NCBI GenBank assembly: GCA_023227825.1
Contig: JALOCJ010000007.1
Span: 62,001-126,000, forward strand
DNA: 64,000 nucleotides
Reading direction: 5' to 3'
Source of the DNA: Candidatus Cloacimonas sp.
Lineage (GTDB): Bacteria > Cloacimonadota > Cloacimonadia > Cloacimonadales > Cloacimonadaceae
Of this stretch, positions 7,353 to 16,427 are shown piece by piece; the stretch's first letter is position 1, and each line of letters opens with the position of its first letter. The translations under genes were made by a program, and so were the position numbers. The notes beneath the pieces are model-generated. The model was not told the DNA's origin. It saw nothing but the letters and a program-made list of their open reading frames with translations, and made no database searches.

Positions 7353-9588
7353 CTATAACTCCTATGCGGATTAAGTCCTCACGCGTGGCTAAAACATCGC
7401 GGGATTTACTGCCCAAATGAGGTCCGATAATTCTGGCTCTTTCTAAAAGGTCAATTAAGCGTCCCGCTCTGGCATAACCAATTTTAAAATGCCGTTGTAA
7501 CATAGAAACAGAAGCAGTTCCCGTGGAAACAACCACCTTTGCCGCTTCAGGAAATAATTCATCGTCATAATCAAAAAAGCCAGGACTTTCATTCTTTTCA
7601 AAAACAAGCGAAAAATCCTGCTTAGGTCTGGGCTGAGTGGACAAAAAATTACAAACTCTGACAATTTCCGCATCGGAAACAAAAGCGCCATGAATGCGTT
7701 CCGGTAATGCTTTTCCTGGAGGTAAAAACAGCATATCTCCGTTTCCTAAAAGTCGTTCTGCTCCAATCATATCTAAAATAACGCGGGAATCCACTCGGGA
7801 AGACACCTGAAAAGCAATCCGGGCAGGAAAATTTGCTTTGATGATACCGGTTATAACTTTAATAGACGGTCGCTGCGTTGCTAAAATTAAATGCATTCCT
7901 ACAGCTCTTGACATTTGGGCTAGACGCGTAATAGGCATTTCAATATCCTTGCCGCTGGTCATAATTAAATCGGCAAATTCATCTACTATGATAATTATAT
8001 AAGGCAGTGGCTCAAGGTCTTCATCTTCTCCGAATTTTTCATTGTAGCCAATAATATCCCGCACTTTGGCTTCCTGCAAAATTTCATAACGCCTTTCCAT
8101 TTCACGCACTGCCCAGATAAAGGTCTCCAAAGCAGTGTCTGCATCAGTTACAACTTGTCCGATTAAATGAGGAAGTTCATTGTAACTTGCAAGTTCAACG
8201 CGTTTAGGATCAATTAAAATAAGGCGTAGGTCATCCGGTTTGGTACGCATAATTAAGCTCATAATAATAGTATTTATACAAACGCTTTTTCCGCTTCCCG
8301 TAGCTCCTGCAATTAAGAGATGAGGCATTTTTGCTAGGTCTGCAACGATTGGCTTTCCGGCAATATCTTTACCTAAGCCGAAAGCTAATTTGGATGTTGT
8401 CTGCCGCATTTGTTCCGAAAGCAGGAGGTCTTTTAAATAAATCATATCTCTTGCCAGATTGGGAATTTCAATACCAATTAACCCTCGTCCCGGAATAGGT
8501 GCCTGAACTCTGATTGATTTTGCTTTAATAGCTAAAGCCAAATCATCTGCCAGAGAAGTAAAACGGCTCACTTTTATGCCTTTAGCGGGTTCCAGTTCAT
8601 ATTGGGTAATAATAGGACCGATATTTACATTTTTAACTTCTGCTTCAATACCGAATTCTGCCAGTTTGCTCTTTAAAACTTGACTGGTAGTCAGAATCTG
8701 GTTTTCAATTTCTTTGCGTTCGCGTTCGGAAAGTTTAAGCGGGCTTTCTAAAAAGTCATCTATAGAAGGTAGCTGGTATTCCTGCTGCGTTTCTTCTTCT
8801 GATAGCAGTGGCTTGGGTTTATTCTCTCGGGAGTTTATTCCGGTTTCAGCAAAAAAAGGTTGGGAAACAGGAGCGGGTTGATTGTGATTTTGAATAACGG
8901 GAATTGTTTCTTCTACAGCTCTTTGACCGGGAATAATATTATTGGCAGTGATCGTAGGTTTGGCAGCATTGATTTTAGTTTCCTTTTTGCGTTGCAGATT
9001 TTCAGAGGCAATTAAAATCCAGCTTTTTAAGCGTTTATATTCAACCAACATAATTGCTGTTAAAATCATAGCTCCAATTAAAATAATCCTGGCTCCGATT
9101 CCGGAAAACACAGCGGACAAAATTCGGTAAACAAATAAAGGAATAATACTGTGAATATACTCTTCCTGCCCCGAAACAATCAATGCCTGAAGGAAAAACA
9201 TAATAATCAATAAAAGATAACCTTTCTGCCTATGTTTTAACGATTCCGGAGTTAAAAAATAATGCAACGCTACAATAGCTGTAATAATGAATCCGATTAA
9301 AGAAAACCAGTAGCCGAAAAGATAAATAAAAATGTAACCGAAAACGATGCCAAAAATGCCAATAGGATTATTAGTTGCAGATTTGCCTTCCTTAAACCAG
9401 GAAAATATGTTACCGCTTGCTTTCAGGGTTTCCAGGTCATCTTTAATGGAAATATAACCCACTGTAAGAGATAAAATAATTAAACAGGACAGCAAACATA
9501 TAATACCGCTAAGAATCCTTTTGGTTAAAGAGCTTCTTTTTTTGTGCGTCTTTTGGTTGTTTACCTTTCTTTTCGGCTTCTTTGCCAC
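7339..9588 (-). CDS. ftsK: DNA translocase FtsK/SpoIIIE
   Basis: A 749-residue ATP-driven DNA pump that clears chromosome DNA from the division septum. The N-terminal third has about four hydrophobic segments (residues 20-190), followed by a charged linker. The motor domain contains Walker A GATGSGKSV and Walker B YIIIIVDEFADL, and the C-terminal winged-helix gamma domain includes SVSMLQRHFKIGYARAGRLID. The start is GTG, with GGGAG eight bases upstream. It is the middle gene of the lptE-to-SagB operon. Length is typical of the shorter FtsK proteins. Confidence 0.95.
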   Translation of the reverse strand: MAKKPKRKVNNQKTHKKRSSLTKRILSGIICLLSCLIILSLTVGYISIKDDLETLKASGNIFSWFKEGKSATNNPIGIFGIVFGYIFIYLFGYWFSLIGFIITAIVALHYFLTPESLKHRQKGYLLLIIMFFLQALIVSGQEEYIHSIIPLFVYRILSAVFSGIGARIILIGAMILTAIMLVEYKRLKSWILIASENLQRKKETKINAAKPTITANNIIPGQRAVEETIPVIQNHNQPAPVSQPFFAETGINSRENKPKPLLSEEETQQEYQLPSIDDFLESPLKLSERERKEIENQILTTSQVLKSKLAEFGIEAEVKNVNIGPIITQYELEPAKGIKVSRFTSLADDLALAIKAKSIRVQAPIPGRGLIGIEIPNLARDMIYLKDLLLSEQMRQTTSKLAFGLGKDIAGKPIVADLAKMPHLLIAGATGSGKSVCINTIIMSLIMRTKPDDLRLILIDPKRVELASYNELPHLIGQVVTDADTALETFIWAVREMERRYEILQEAKVRDIIGYNEKFGEDEDLEPLPYIIIIVDEFADLIMTSGKDIEMPITRLAQMSRAVGMHLILATQRPSIKVITGIIKANFPARIAFQVSSRVDSRVILDMIGAERLLGNGDMLFLPPGKALPERIHGAFVSDAEIVRVCNFLSTQPRPKQDFSLVFEKNESPGFFDYDDELFPEAAKVVVSTGTASVSMLQRHFKIGYARAGRLIDLLERARIIGPHLGSKSRDVLATREDLIRIGVIDEDR

Positions 9589-9609
9589 TATATTATACTC
9601 CCTTGTATT

Positions 9610-10686
9610 TTATACATTAAAACGGATGGAAAGAATATCCCCGTCTTTAACAATATAATCCTTTCCTTCCAAACGGAAAAGTCCTTTTTCTTTAAGCACT
9701 TTTTCACTGCCATAAGTAATAAGATCATCATACTGAAAACACTCTGCACGAATAAAACCACGCGCCAGATCACTATGAATTTTTCCTGCAGCAGTTACAG
9801 CATTGGCACCTTTTTCAATTGTCCAGGCACGAACTTCATCAGGACCGACAGTGAAAAAACTGATATAACCCATCAGCTGATAAGTCCAATGAGTTAAGCG
9901 ATCGCGAATGGATTCATTTATTCCCATATCTTCCATAAACATTTGTGCTTCTTCATTTTCCAGTTTGCTGAGCTCTTCTTCAAACTTTCCGGCAATGGTA
10001 TATGCTTGATAATCCTTTTCAGTAAAGGCATTAATGGTTTCATTCCAGGTGTTTATATTGTCCTCGTTACAGTTAATCAAAATCAACATTGGCTTGGCAG
10101 AAAAGAATTGAAAACCGCGTATTGCCTTTTCTTCTTCATTGTCTAATTCTATGCTTTTTATGGGCTTGTTAATTTGCAGGCAATCCACTATTTTATGTAA
10201 TGCCTTTTCTTCAATTTGCATTGCCGGGGTTTTAACTCCTCTTTTATAACCCAGTTTAATTTTTTCTAACCGCTTTTCTGCCATAATCAAATCATATAAC
10301 AACATCTCTTCCTGAAAGTGGTGAAATTGTTCTATAGGGGTGTCTAAAGGATAAAGACCTTCCAGTTCTTCATCCCTGAAACCACGCAGCACTAAAATAA
10401 ATGCCTCTGTATTTTTAATATCCGAAAGGAGAGCTGTTTCTGATGTCTCGCTCTCTTTATAAAATATGCCTGGATAATCATGATATTCAATTGTAGCATA
10501 TATTGTCTTTTTTGGTTTGTAAAGCTCCGAAAGTTTATCAATACGTTCATCGGCAACTTGAACAACGCCAATATTAGCTGTCAAAGAAGGTGGAGCATAT
10601 TTATCGGTGTTCTGTTCACCTTGGGTTAAGGCATTGAAAATAGTTGTTTTACCTGTTTTCGGCAGACCAATTATTCCTGCTTTCAT
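9610..10686 (-). CDS. ychF: YchF/Obg-like nucleotide-binding protein
   Basis: A 358-residue translation-associated P-loop ATPase/GTPase of the YchF family. Walker A is GLPKTGKTTIFNAL at residues 7-20 and the G3-like segment is DYPGI near 68. The base-specificity motif reads INCNED near 203 instead of the GTPase-type NKxD, in line with the family's altered nucleotide preference. The C-terminal TGS domain contains FFTVGPDEVRAWT and AAGKIHSDLARGFIRAE. Its start overlaps the end of the pseudouridine synthase gene by 38 bp. Confidence 0.93.
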   Translation of the reverse strand: MKAGIIGLPKTGKTTIFNALTQGEQNTDKYAPPSLTANIGVVQVADERIDKLSELYKPKKTIYATIEYHDYPGIFYKESETSETALLSDIKNTEAFILVLRGFRDEELEGLYPLDTPIEQFHHFQEEMLLYDLIMAEKRLEKIKLGYKRGVKTPAMQIEEKALHKIVDCLQINKPIKSIELDNEEEKAIRGFQFFSAKPMLILINCNEDNINTWNETINAFTEKDYQAYTIAGKFEEELSKLENEEAQMFMEDMGINESIRDRLTHWTYQLMGYISFFTVGPDEVRAWTIEKGANAVTAAGKIHSDLARGFIRAECFQYDDLITYGSEKVLKEKGLFRLEGKDYIVKDGDILSIRFNV

Positions 10687-11428
10687 TTGGTTTTTTTTCC
10701 TTTTTTAACGATAATAATGCTTTCATTTCAGCTGGTTCTAAAAGACGCCATCTGCCAACAGGAAGGTCTTTTATTTTTAAAGGACCGAACTGCAAGCGTT
10801 TTAAATAAGTAACCCTTGCCCCAACTGCTTCTATCATTTGGCGGATTTGTCTTTTTTTTCCTTCGGTGATAACCATTTTCAAAGTCATCCCGTTGATTTT
10901 TTTGGATTTTACAAAAATCCCTGCAGGTAAGGTTTTTCCCCCTTCAATTTCTACACCTTTTCGTAAAATATTCAGTTCCTCATTATTCAAAGGACGGTTG
11001 ATATCTACCCGATAAACCTTTTCCACTTTGTTTTCAGGATGCGTTAATAAATTTATCAAAGCTGTGTCATTAGTAAAAAGCAACAGCCCTTCACTATTTT
11101 TATCCAGGCGTCCAGCATAAGCAAGTTGTTTTCCTTTTGGCGGTAAAAGTGAATAAACCGTTTTTCTACCCAGTTCATCATTTTGGGAAACAATAAAACC
11201 TTGCGGTTTATTAAGAATCAGGTAATACTTTTCTTTTTGGGGTTGAATGAGTTTTCCGTCTAAAGTAACTTTATCTTTACCGGGAATAATCTGCCGGGAA
11301 AGGTCTTTAACCAAAATACCGTTCACTTTAATTCTGCCGGAAGTTATAAATTCTTCTACTTTTCTTCTGCTGCCTTGCCCGCAATCAGCTAAATAACGAT
11401 TCAGACGAAGGGTTTTACCATCCCTCAA
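10649..11428 (-). CDS. RsuA/RluB-family 23S/16S rRNA pseudouridine synthase
   Basis: Converts a specific uridine in rRNA to pseudouridine. An S4 RNA-binding domain (LRLNRYLADCGQGSRRKVEE, GRIKVNG) precedes the catalytic domain with AGRLDKNSEGLLLFTND (catalytic Asp) and the late KRQIRQMIEAVGARV. The open frame extends upstream to 11527, but that would overlap lptE by over 110 bp. The TTG at 11428, overlapping the lptE stop by 14 bp, begins LRDGKTLRLNRYL and is the likelier start. A strong ribosome binding site is not visible, so coupling to lptE translation is probable. RluB versus RsuA cannot be decided from sequence alone. Confidence 0.85.
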   Translation of the reverse strand: MRDGKTLRLNRYLADCGQGSRRKVEEFITSGRIKVNGILVKDLSRQIIPGKDKVTLDGKLIQPQKEKYYLILNKPQGFIVSQNDELGRKTVYSLLPPKGKQLAYAGRLDKNSEGLLLFTNDTALINLLTHPENKVEKVYRVDINRPLNNEELNILRKGVEIEGGKTLPAGIFVKSKKINGMTLKMVITEGKKRQIRQMIEAVGARVTYLKRLQFGPLKIKDLPVGRWRLLEPAEMKALLSLKKEKKPNESRNNWSAENR

Positions 11429-11915
11429 TACTGTTTTGGAGGATGGTTTTATAGAGTTTGGAGATGAGCTCTTCAACTGCTTCCTCTTTGGTTTTAAATT
11501 TGGCAGTGCCTCCTTCAGCAACAGCATAAAGTTCCGTTACGGTCAAACCGCTGTTTTGGTAAAGCACTGTATTATTGATCAAATCTGTAAAAGTAACTGA
11601 AACCACCATTTTTACCTGATAATCCTGAACTTGATTAGCGGCGTCGTAGCTGTAAACATTTTCGGAAAAACTTAAAATAGCTCCTTCCAGTGTGCAATCG
11701 GGGTCTTCTGTCACTAATTTCAACCTTCCATCTTCTCTAATTTCACGGTTCAAATAAGTAAGCAGTTTATCCCCCAACCCGTATTCACTGGTTCTATTTT
11801 CAAAAGCCAGAATTCTGATTTTCCGCAAATGCGGGTAAGCATTAGAATAAACCGAATAATAACAACCGCTTAAGATAAACAAAAGCAGAAGCGGATAAAT
11901 AAATTTCTTGACCAT
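11415..11915 (-). CDS. lptE: LPS-assembly lipoprotein LptE
   Basis: A 166-residue lipoprotein with signal peptide and lipobox LSGC (cysteine at residue 18), followed by the LptE pattern: IRILAFENRTSEYGLGDKL, LNREIREDGRLKLV and DCTLEGAILSF. LptE plugs the LptD outer-membrane channel and is needed for lipopolysaccharide export. It heads the minus-strand operon ending with the SagB-type gene. Sequence conservation is typically low in this family; position and motif together make the call fairly safe. Confidence 0.83.
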   Translation of the reverse strand: MVKKFIYPLLLLFILSGCYYSVYSNAYPHLRKIRILAFENRTSEYGLGDKLLTYLNREIREDGRLKLVTEDPDCTLEGAILSFSENVYSYDAANQVQDYQVKMVVSVTFTDLINNTVLYQNSGLTVTELYAVAEGGTAKFKTKEEAVEELISKLYKTILQNSIEGW

Positions 11916-12010
11916 TATTCCATCCTCAAAAAATGCTTATATTATTGTCAAGCTAAACCTTGCCAAAGCAGATATAAAATAACTATAAAAACCTAAAAAG
12001 GAGTTCTTTT

Positions 12011-12679
12011 ATGGCGAAAAAATTTATCTCTAAAGCTGAAGCTGCCAAGAAGTTAAAAGTTTCGGAGCGAGTTATTCAGGAAATGATCGCTACGAATGTT
12101 TTTGAAAGTAAGCTCGTAGGAAAAAATGTTAAAATAGACGAAGATTCCTTAAACGAGTGGCTGGAAAATTTGAATGAGACAGAAGAAAAAATGCTCGCTT
12201 TAAAACGGGTTATCTGTCATTTTGAAGAATATATGCGTCCCGAAAACATTTTCCTGGATTTTTCGGCAGAAAACAAATATGATGCTATCCGAATCTTAAG
12301 TGAAAAGGCAAAAGAGCTGAAACTTGTGCGCGATGCACGCTGGCTTTATGAAGTTGTAGTAGCTCGTGAAGAATTGGTTTCTACAGCTATTGGTAATGGA
12401 GTTGCCTTACTTCATCCGCGGCACTTGCATCCTTCTAAAATCAAAACCCCCAGCATTTTGTTTGGACGTTCATCTGAACCTGTAGATTTTGATGCTCCTG
12501 ATAACAAAGCGGTGAATATTTTCTTTATGCTACTGTTGCATAATGATAAACAGCACCTTTTTTCGCTGTCTTACATTTCCCGCTTAGTTATGAATCAGGA
12601 TATCCTTAAGCGTTTAGCAGAAGCAAAGGATGCAAAGGAAATTCACCAGCTTCTTACTGTAATTCCTGAACAAGTTTAA
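12011..12679 (+). CDS. PTS EIIA (PtsN-type) protein with N-terminal helix-turn-helix
   Basis: A 222-residue two-domain protein. Residues 4-52 form an excisionase/MerR-like helix-turn-helix (SKAEAAKKLKVSERVIQEMI then a VGKNVKIDEDSLNEW wing). Residues 70-220 form a PTS EIIA type 2 domain, with the likely phospho-histidine in GVALLHPRH (H135). Such proteins resemble nitrogen-PTS regulators; the fused DNA-binding domain suggests direct coupling of phosphorylation to transcription. That is inference. No EIIB or EIIC gene adjoins it. The ATG follows AAAAAGGAGTTC, and purE starts 3 bp after the stop. Confidence 0.82.
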   Translation: MAKKFISKAEAAKKLKVSERVIQEMIATNVFESKLVGKNVKIDEDSLNEWLENLNETEEKMLALKRVICHFEEYMRPENIFLDFSAENKYDAIRILSEKAKELKLVRDARWLYEVVVAREELVSTAIGNGVALLHPRHLHPSKIKTPSILFGRSSEPVDFDAPDNKAVNIFFMLLLHNDKQHLFSLSYISRLVMNQDILKRLAEAKDAKEIHQLLTVIPEQV

Positions 12680-12682
12680 AAA

Positions 12683-13135
12683 ATGAATCCCCAAATCAGG
12701 ATTATTATAGGAAGTAAAAGCGATTTGGAGAAAATTGCTCCTGCCAGGGAAATACTGGAGCAGTTTGATGTCTCTTACGATCTGCATATTTCTTCTGCTC
12801 ACCGCAATCCTGAAAAAACAATTGCCCTTGCCCAAAATGCTGAAACAGAAGGAATAGAAATAATTATTGCGGGAGCCGGTTTATCTGCTCATTTACCAGG
12901 ATTTATTGCTGCTCATACGACTTTGCCTGTAATTGGTATTCCGTTTGCTGCAGGGGCGTTAAAGGGATTGGATTCTCTCTTTTCCATTGTCCAAATGCCT
13001 GCCGGAGTTCCAGTTGCATGTATGTCAATAAACGGAGCTATAAATGCAGCTCTGTTTGCTATCCAAATCTTATGTCTGAAAGACAAAGCTCTGGAAGATA
13101 AATACTCTGCCTATAAAAAAGGACTGAAGGACTGA
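12683..13135 (+). CDS. purE: N5-carboxyaminoimidazole ribonucleotide mutase
   Basis: Class I PurE, which rearranges N5-CAIR to CAIR in purine synthesis. The 150 residues show GSKSDLEKI near residue 9, SSAHRNPEKT near 38, AGAGLSAHLPGFIAAHTTLP near 70 and LDSLFSIVQMPAGVPVA near 100. Length and motifs fit the short bacterial enzyme. No purK is adjacent. It ends just 4 bp from the convergent gpmA gene. Confidence 0.93.
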   Translation: MNPQIRIIIGSKSDLEKIAPAREILEQFDVSYDLHISSAHRNPEKTIALAQNAETEGIEIIIAGAGLSAHLPGFIAAHTTLPVIGIPFAAGALKGLDSLFSIVQMPAGVPVACMSINGAINAALFAIQILCLKDKALEDKYSAYKKGLKD

Positions 13136-13139
13136 ATAA

Positions 13140-13889
13140 TTAAGTCTTTGCCTTTCCTTGATTGGCAACTGCCTGTTGAGCAGCTTCCAATTCTGCTTTA
13201 TCTGCCAGATAATAATTTTTTACAGGTTGTAAATTATCATCAAATTCATAAATAAGGGGAATACCGGTAGGAATATTCAGACCAACAATATCAGCATCAC
13301 TGATATTACTCAAACTTTTTACTATAGCGCGTAAACTATTGCCATGAGCGGAAATTATCATTTTTCTGCCTGCAGCTAAACGCGGCATAATTATTTCATT
13401 CCAAAAAGGCATTGTTCTTTTAACAGTATCTTTCAGTGATTCACATAGCGGAAGTTGATCTTCCCTTAAATTAGCATATCTGGGATCAAATCCAGGATAT
13501 CGGGGATCATTTTTTTCCAACGGTGGTGGAGGTGTATCATAACTTCTACGCCAAAGTAAAACTTGTTCCTCTCCATATTTAGCAGCTGTTTCAGCTTTAT
13601 TCAAACCTTGTAACGCACCATAGTGTCTTTCATTAAGCCGCCAATCATTATGAATAGGAATATACATTAAATCCATTTCATCCAAAACAATCCACAAAGT
13701 CCTGATTGCTCTTTTCAATACGGAAGTCCAGGTCTCATCAAAAACAAAACCTTCTTCCAGCAATCGTTTTCCGGCATTATGTGCTTCAACAATTCCCTTT
13801 TCGGAAAGGTCAACATCTGTCCAGCCGGTAAACAGATTTTCTTTATTCCAAGTGCTTTCGCCATGACGAAGTAAAACTATTTTATACAT
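13140..13889 (-). CDS. gpmA: 2,3-bisphosphoglycerate-dependent phosphoglycerate mutase
   Basis: Interconverts 3- and 2-phosphoglycerate in glycolysis and gluconeogenesis. The phospho-histidine motif is LLRHGESTWNKENLFTGW (H at residue 8). RHYGALQGLNK follows near residue 92, and the second catalytic histidine is in ISAHGNSLRAIVKSL. The 249-residue length is typical of dPGM. AGGAG precedes the ATG. The downstream neighbour purE is convergent; the two genes upstream (adenosyltransferase, ridA) are on the same strand and probably co-transcribed. Confidence 0.95.
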   Translation of the reverse strand: MYKIVLLRHGESTWNKENLFTGWTDVDLSEKGIVEAHNAGKRLLEEGFVFDETWTSVLKRAIRTLWIVLDEMDLMYIPIHNDWRLNERHYGALQGLNKAETAAKYGEEQVLLWRRSYDTPPPPLEKNDPRYPGFDPRYANLREDQLPLCESLKDTVKRTMPFWNEIIMPRLAAGRKMIISAHGNSLRAIVKSLSNISDADIVGLNIPTGIPLIYEFDDNLQPVKNYYLADKAELEAAQQAVANQGKAKT

Positions 13890-13902
13890 AACTAACTCCT
13901 AT

Positions 13903-14406
13903 TTAAGTTTTGTTTTCCTCTGTTCTTGCCAAAACAAAAAAGAAATCCGACAGTCGGTTTACATAAATAATCAATTCGGGAGCAATTTTTTCCTTACGGG
14001 AAAGGGCTATTATTTTTCTTTCCGCTCTTCTGGCAACGGTTCTACAGATATCCAGTTTGGCAGAAACAGAATTTCCACCGGGAAGAACAAAACCCTTTAA
14101 GTGCAGGTTTTTTTCCAGAGAATAAACAAGCTCCGTAATATTATCAACATCCTTATTTGTAATTGGGTCTGGAAAAGTTCCGTTTTTTGTAGCTAATTGT
14201 CCCATACAGCGAAAAAGGGTCTTTTGTATCTCCAGCAGGTTTTCTTTTTGCCTCTGATCGGAAAGATAATTTCTACATTCTCCAATCCAGGCATTTAATT
14301 CATCTAAAGTTCCATACGCCTCTACCCGCAGGTCATCTTTATAAACCCTTTCACCAGAATATAGAGATGTTTTTCCGCTGTCTCCACTTTTTGTAATAAT
14401 ACTCAT
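13903..14406 (-). CDS. ATP:cob(I)alamin adenosyltransferase, PduO type
   Basis: Makes adenosylcobalamin from cob(I)alamin and ATP. The 167-residue protein begins with the PduO ATP-binding motif TKSGDSGKTSLYSGERV and has EAYGTLDELNAWIGECRN near 30-47. The C-terminal RTVARRAERKIIAL and YVNRLSDFFFVLAR are also typical. It suggests that B12-dependent enzymes exist elsewhere in the genome. It lies 4 bp downstream of ridA and 13 bp upstream of gpmA. Confidence 0.92.
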   Translation of the reverse strand: MSIITKSGDSGKTSLYSGERVYKDDLRVEAYGTLDELNAWIGECRNYLSDQRQKENLLEIQKTLFRCMGQLATKNGTFPDPITNKDVDNITELVYSLEKNLHLKGFVLPGGNSVSAKLDICRTVARRAERKIIALSRKEKIAPELIIYVNRLSDFFFVLARTEENKT

Positions 14407-14410
14407 CAGG

Positions 14411-14782
14411 TTATCTCATTGCAATTACGGAAATCTCAATTTTGCCGTTTTTAGGTAAGCGTGAAACTTGGACAACTTCTCTGGCTGGATATGGAGCGCT
14501 AAAATAACGGGTATAAATTTCATTCAGCAGTGTAAAATCATCCAAATCCTTTAAAAATACACTAACTTTCACGATATTTGCCAAGCCCATTCCTGCTGCA
14601 TCTAAAATGGCTTTAATATGGTTAAATACATAATTTGCCTGTTCCTCAAAACTTTCCGGCAAAGTGGAAGTTCCAGGATCAATACCTAATTGACCGCTGA
14701 CAAATAGAATGTTATTCATAAGAATAGCTTGCGAATAGGGTCCTATCGCAGCCGGGGCACGATGCGTCATAACTGATTGCAT
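14411..14782 (-). CDS. ridA: RidA-family enamine/imine deaminase
   Basis: A 123-residue YjgF/YER057c/UK114 protein that hydrolyses reactive 2-aminoacrylate-type intermediates from PLP enzymes. Motifs are APAAIGPYSQAI near residue 10, LFVSGQLGIDP near 27, VFLKDLDDFTLLNEIY near 75 and the C-terminal PAREVVQVSRLPKNGKIEI with its conserved arginine. It fits a cell with heavy amino acid turnover. The start has AAGGAG upstream, and a promoter with TTGACA and TAACAT (16 bp spacing) lies just before it. Confidence 0.93.
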   Translation of the reverse strand: MQSVMTHRAPAAIGPYSQAILMNNILFVSGQLGIDPGTSTLPESFEEQANYVFNHIKAILDAAGMGLANIVKVSVFLKDLDDFTLLNEIYTRYFSAPYPAREVVQVSRLPKNGKIEISVIAMR

Positions 14783-14904
14783 TTTATGCTCCTTACATTT
14801 TTTGTCTATGTTATAATTTCATTGTTATCTGTCAAGTCCGATAAAACTGAAACTCAGATTTTCCCGTTTGAAAAATGGGGAATCCTAATTAAACCAGAAT
14901 TCCA

Positions 14905-14933
14905 TTGACAGTATATTTACATCTGTTTTTAAT
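14905..14933 (+). promoter_or_regulatory. Sigma-70-type promoter for the TaqI-like R-M pair
   Basis: TTGACA at 14905-14910 and TTTAAT at 14928-14933 with 17 bp between. Transcription would begin about 70 bp before the methyltransferase start at 15012. No controller-protein gene or C-box-like repeat is seen. Confidence 0.6.
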
Positions 14934-15011
14934 GACTTTGGCAATAATCATAATATTGATGACTGTTTTGAAAAAATAGGCAAGGGTTAGAACTAAAAGA
15001 GAATTAAAAAG

Positions 15012-16427
15012 ATGAAAGAAATAGGCGATGAGCAAAGGTCAGATGAATTGTTAGTTAAACAAGAAAAAACACTAATGGACCATAATCTACATCAATCTAT
15101 AGTAAATAATGATCTTAGGGATATCAAGCGAGATTCCGGAATGTTTTTTACGCCGGAATGGATTGTTGATTTAATGGTTAATCTGATTGATGATAAGAAT
15201 TATGATGAAAAAGAAGGCATTAAGATTTTGGAACCTGCCTGTGGTTTAGCACAGTTTTTATTAGGAATAAAGAGAAACAAACCCTTACTATTTAGTCAGG
15301 CAAAACTCTTTGGAGTAGAAATTAATCAGGAGATCATCAATTATTTATCTAATTTGAACATATCAAAGGATATTGATTTGTATAGGGCTGATTATCTTTT
15401 ATGGCAAGCCCGATCATATTTTGATTTAATTATTGGTAATCCGCCTTATGGTATTCCCAGTTTATCTGAACATTACACTATAAAAACAAATCCTGCAACC
15501 AAGGAAAAATATAAAAAACTTTATACAACCTGGTTTGGGAAATATAATGTTTATGGCGCTTTTATAGAAAAATCAATTAACTTACTTAAAGATAATGGAC
15601 AATTGATATTTATTGTTCCCCCAACCTTTATGATTCTGGATGAATTTAAAAAACTCCGCGTATTTTTAGCGCAAAACGGGAAGACGGAAATAATCTATTT
15701 AGGGGCGGATATATTTAAACCGGAAGCGGATGTTTCATCGGTAGTGTTGAATTTTATTAAGACGGATAAATACATCTCCCGGCTGGAACTGAAAGAATTT
15801 CAAGATAAAAAAATCAGGACGCTAAAAAGTAATTTTCACTGGAAAGGGGAAGTTGTTAAGTTTGACACTGATTATACTCAGACATTGGAAAGCTTATGTC
15901 CATATAGGTTAGGAGATATTTACAATATTAGAATTTCCCCCCGAACTCCTGAAATAAAAAGAAGTAACATAATAGTGAAAGAAAAAGTACAAGGTGAAAA
16001 TGATTATCTTCCTTTATTAAACGGTAAAAATCTAAAATGTAATATGATAAATTATAACAATCTTACTGGTTATTGGGTTAAAAAGCAAGATGTAAACAAA
16101 ATCAGGATGTATTTTAGCTACCCCCATATCGTAGTCGGCTTGGGCTTTAGAGAAAATGGCAAAGTTGCCGCTGCTTTTGATGAAAAATGTTATCCCTGGA
16201 TGGGTGATATTTATCATCTTGTAAGAGAGAACAATTTATTTAACTACCATTTTGATTTGGAAACAGAAGAAGTGGTGGCATACTTAAATTCTGATTATAT
16301 AAAAAAGTATGTAAAAGACACTTACCGGGAAATTACTTATCATCTAAGTATTACTCAGCTAAAAAATTTGCCTGTACCGAATAAAAAAACTTTGCAACTT
16401 ATTAAAAAGGAGAACCTTTGTGAGTGA
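15012..16427 (+). CDS. TaqI-like DNA adenine-N6 methyltransferase
   Basis: A 471-residue gamma-type N6-adenine methyltransferase. FFTPEWIVDLMV (46-57) and LEPACG (73-78) form the AdoMet site. NPPYG (143-147) is the catalytic motif. The C-terminal target-recognition half includes YPHIVVGLGFRENGKVAAAF and CYPWMGDIYHL. From memory of M.TaqI, the match runs along nearly the whole protein (NPPYGI, TWxGKYNxYGAFxEKxxxLL, GKTxxxYLG, the DLFxIR-like LGDIYNIR), so the expected product is TCGA methylated at adenine. The endonuclease gene overlaps its 3' end by 8 bp. Its AT-rich composition and own promoter suggest transfer. Confidence 0.92.
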   Translation: MKEIGDEQRSDELLVKQEKTLMDHNLHQSIVNNDLRDIKRDSGMFFTPEWIVDLMVNLIDDKNYDEKEGIKILEPACGLAQFLLGIKRNKPLLFSQAKLFGVEINQEIINYLSNLNISKDIDLYRADYLLWQARSYFDLIIGNPPYGIPSLSEHYTIKTNPATKEKYKKLYTTWFGKYNVYGAFIEKSINLLKDNGQLIFIVPPTFMILDEFKKLRVFLAQNGKTEIIYLGADIFKPEADVSSVVLNFIKTDKYISRLELKEFQDKKIRTLKSNFHWKGEVVKFDTDYTQTLESLCPYRLGDIYNIRISPRTPEIKRSNIIVKEKVQGENDYLPLLNGKNLKCNMINYNNLTGYWVKKQDVNKIRMYFSYPHIVVGLGFRENGKVAAAFDEKCYPWMGDIYHLVRENNLFNYHFDLETEEVVAYLNSDYIKKYVKDTYREITYHLSITQLKNLPVPNKKTLQLIKKENLCE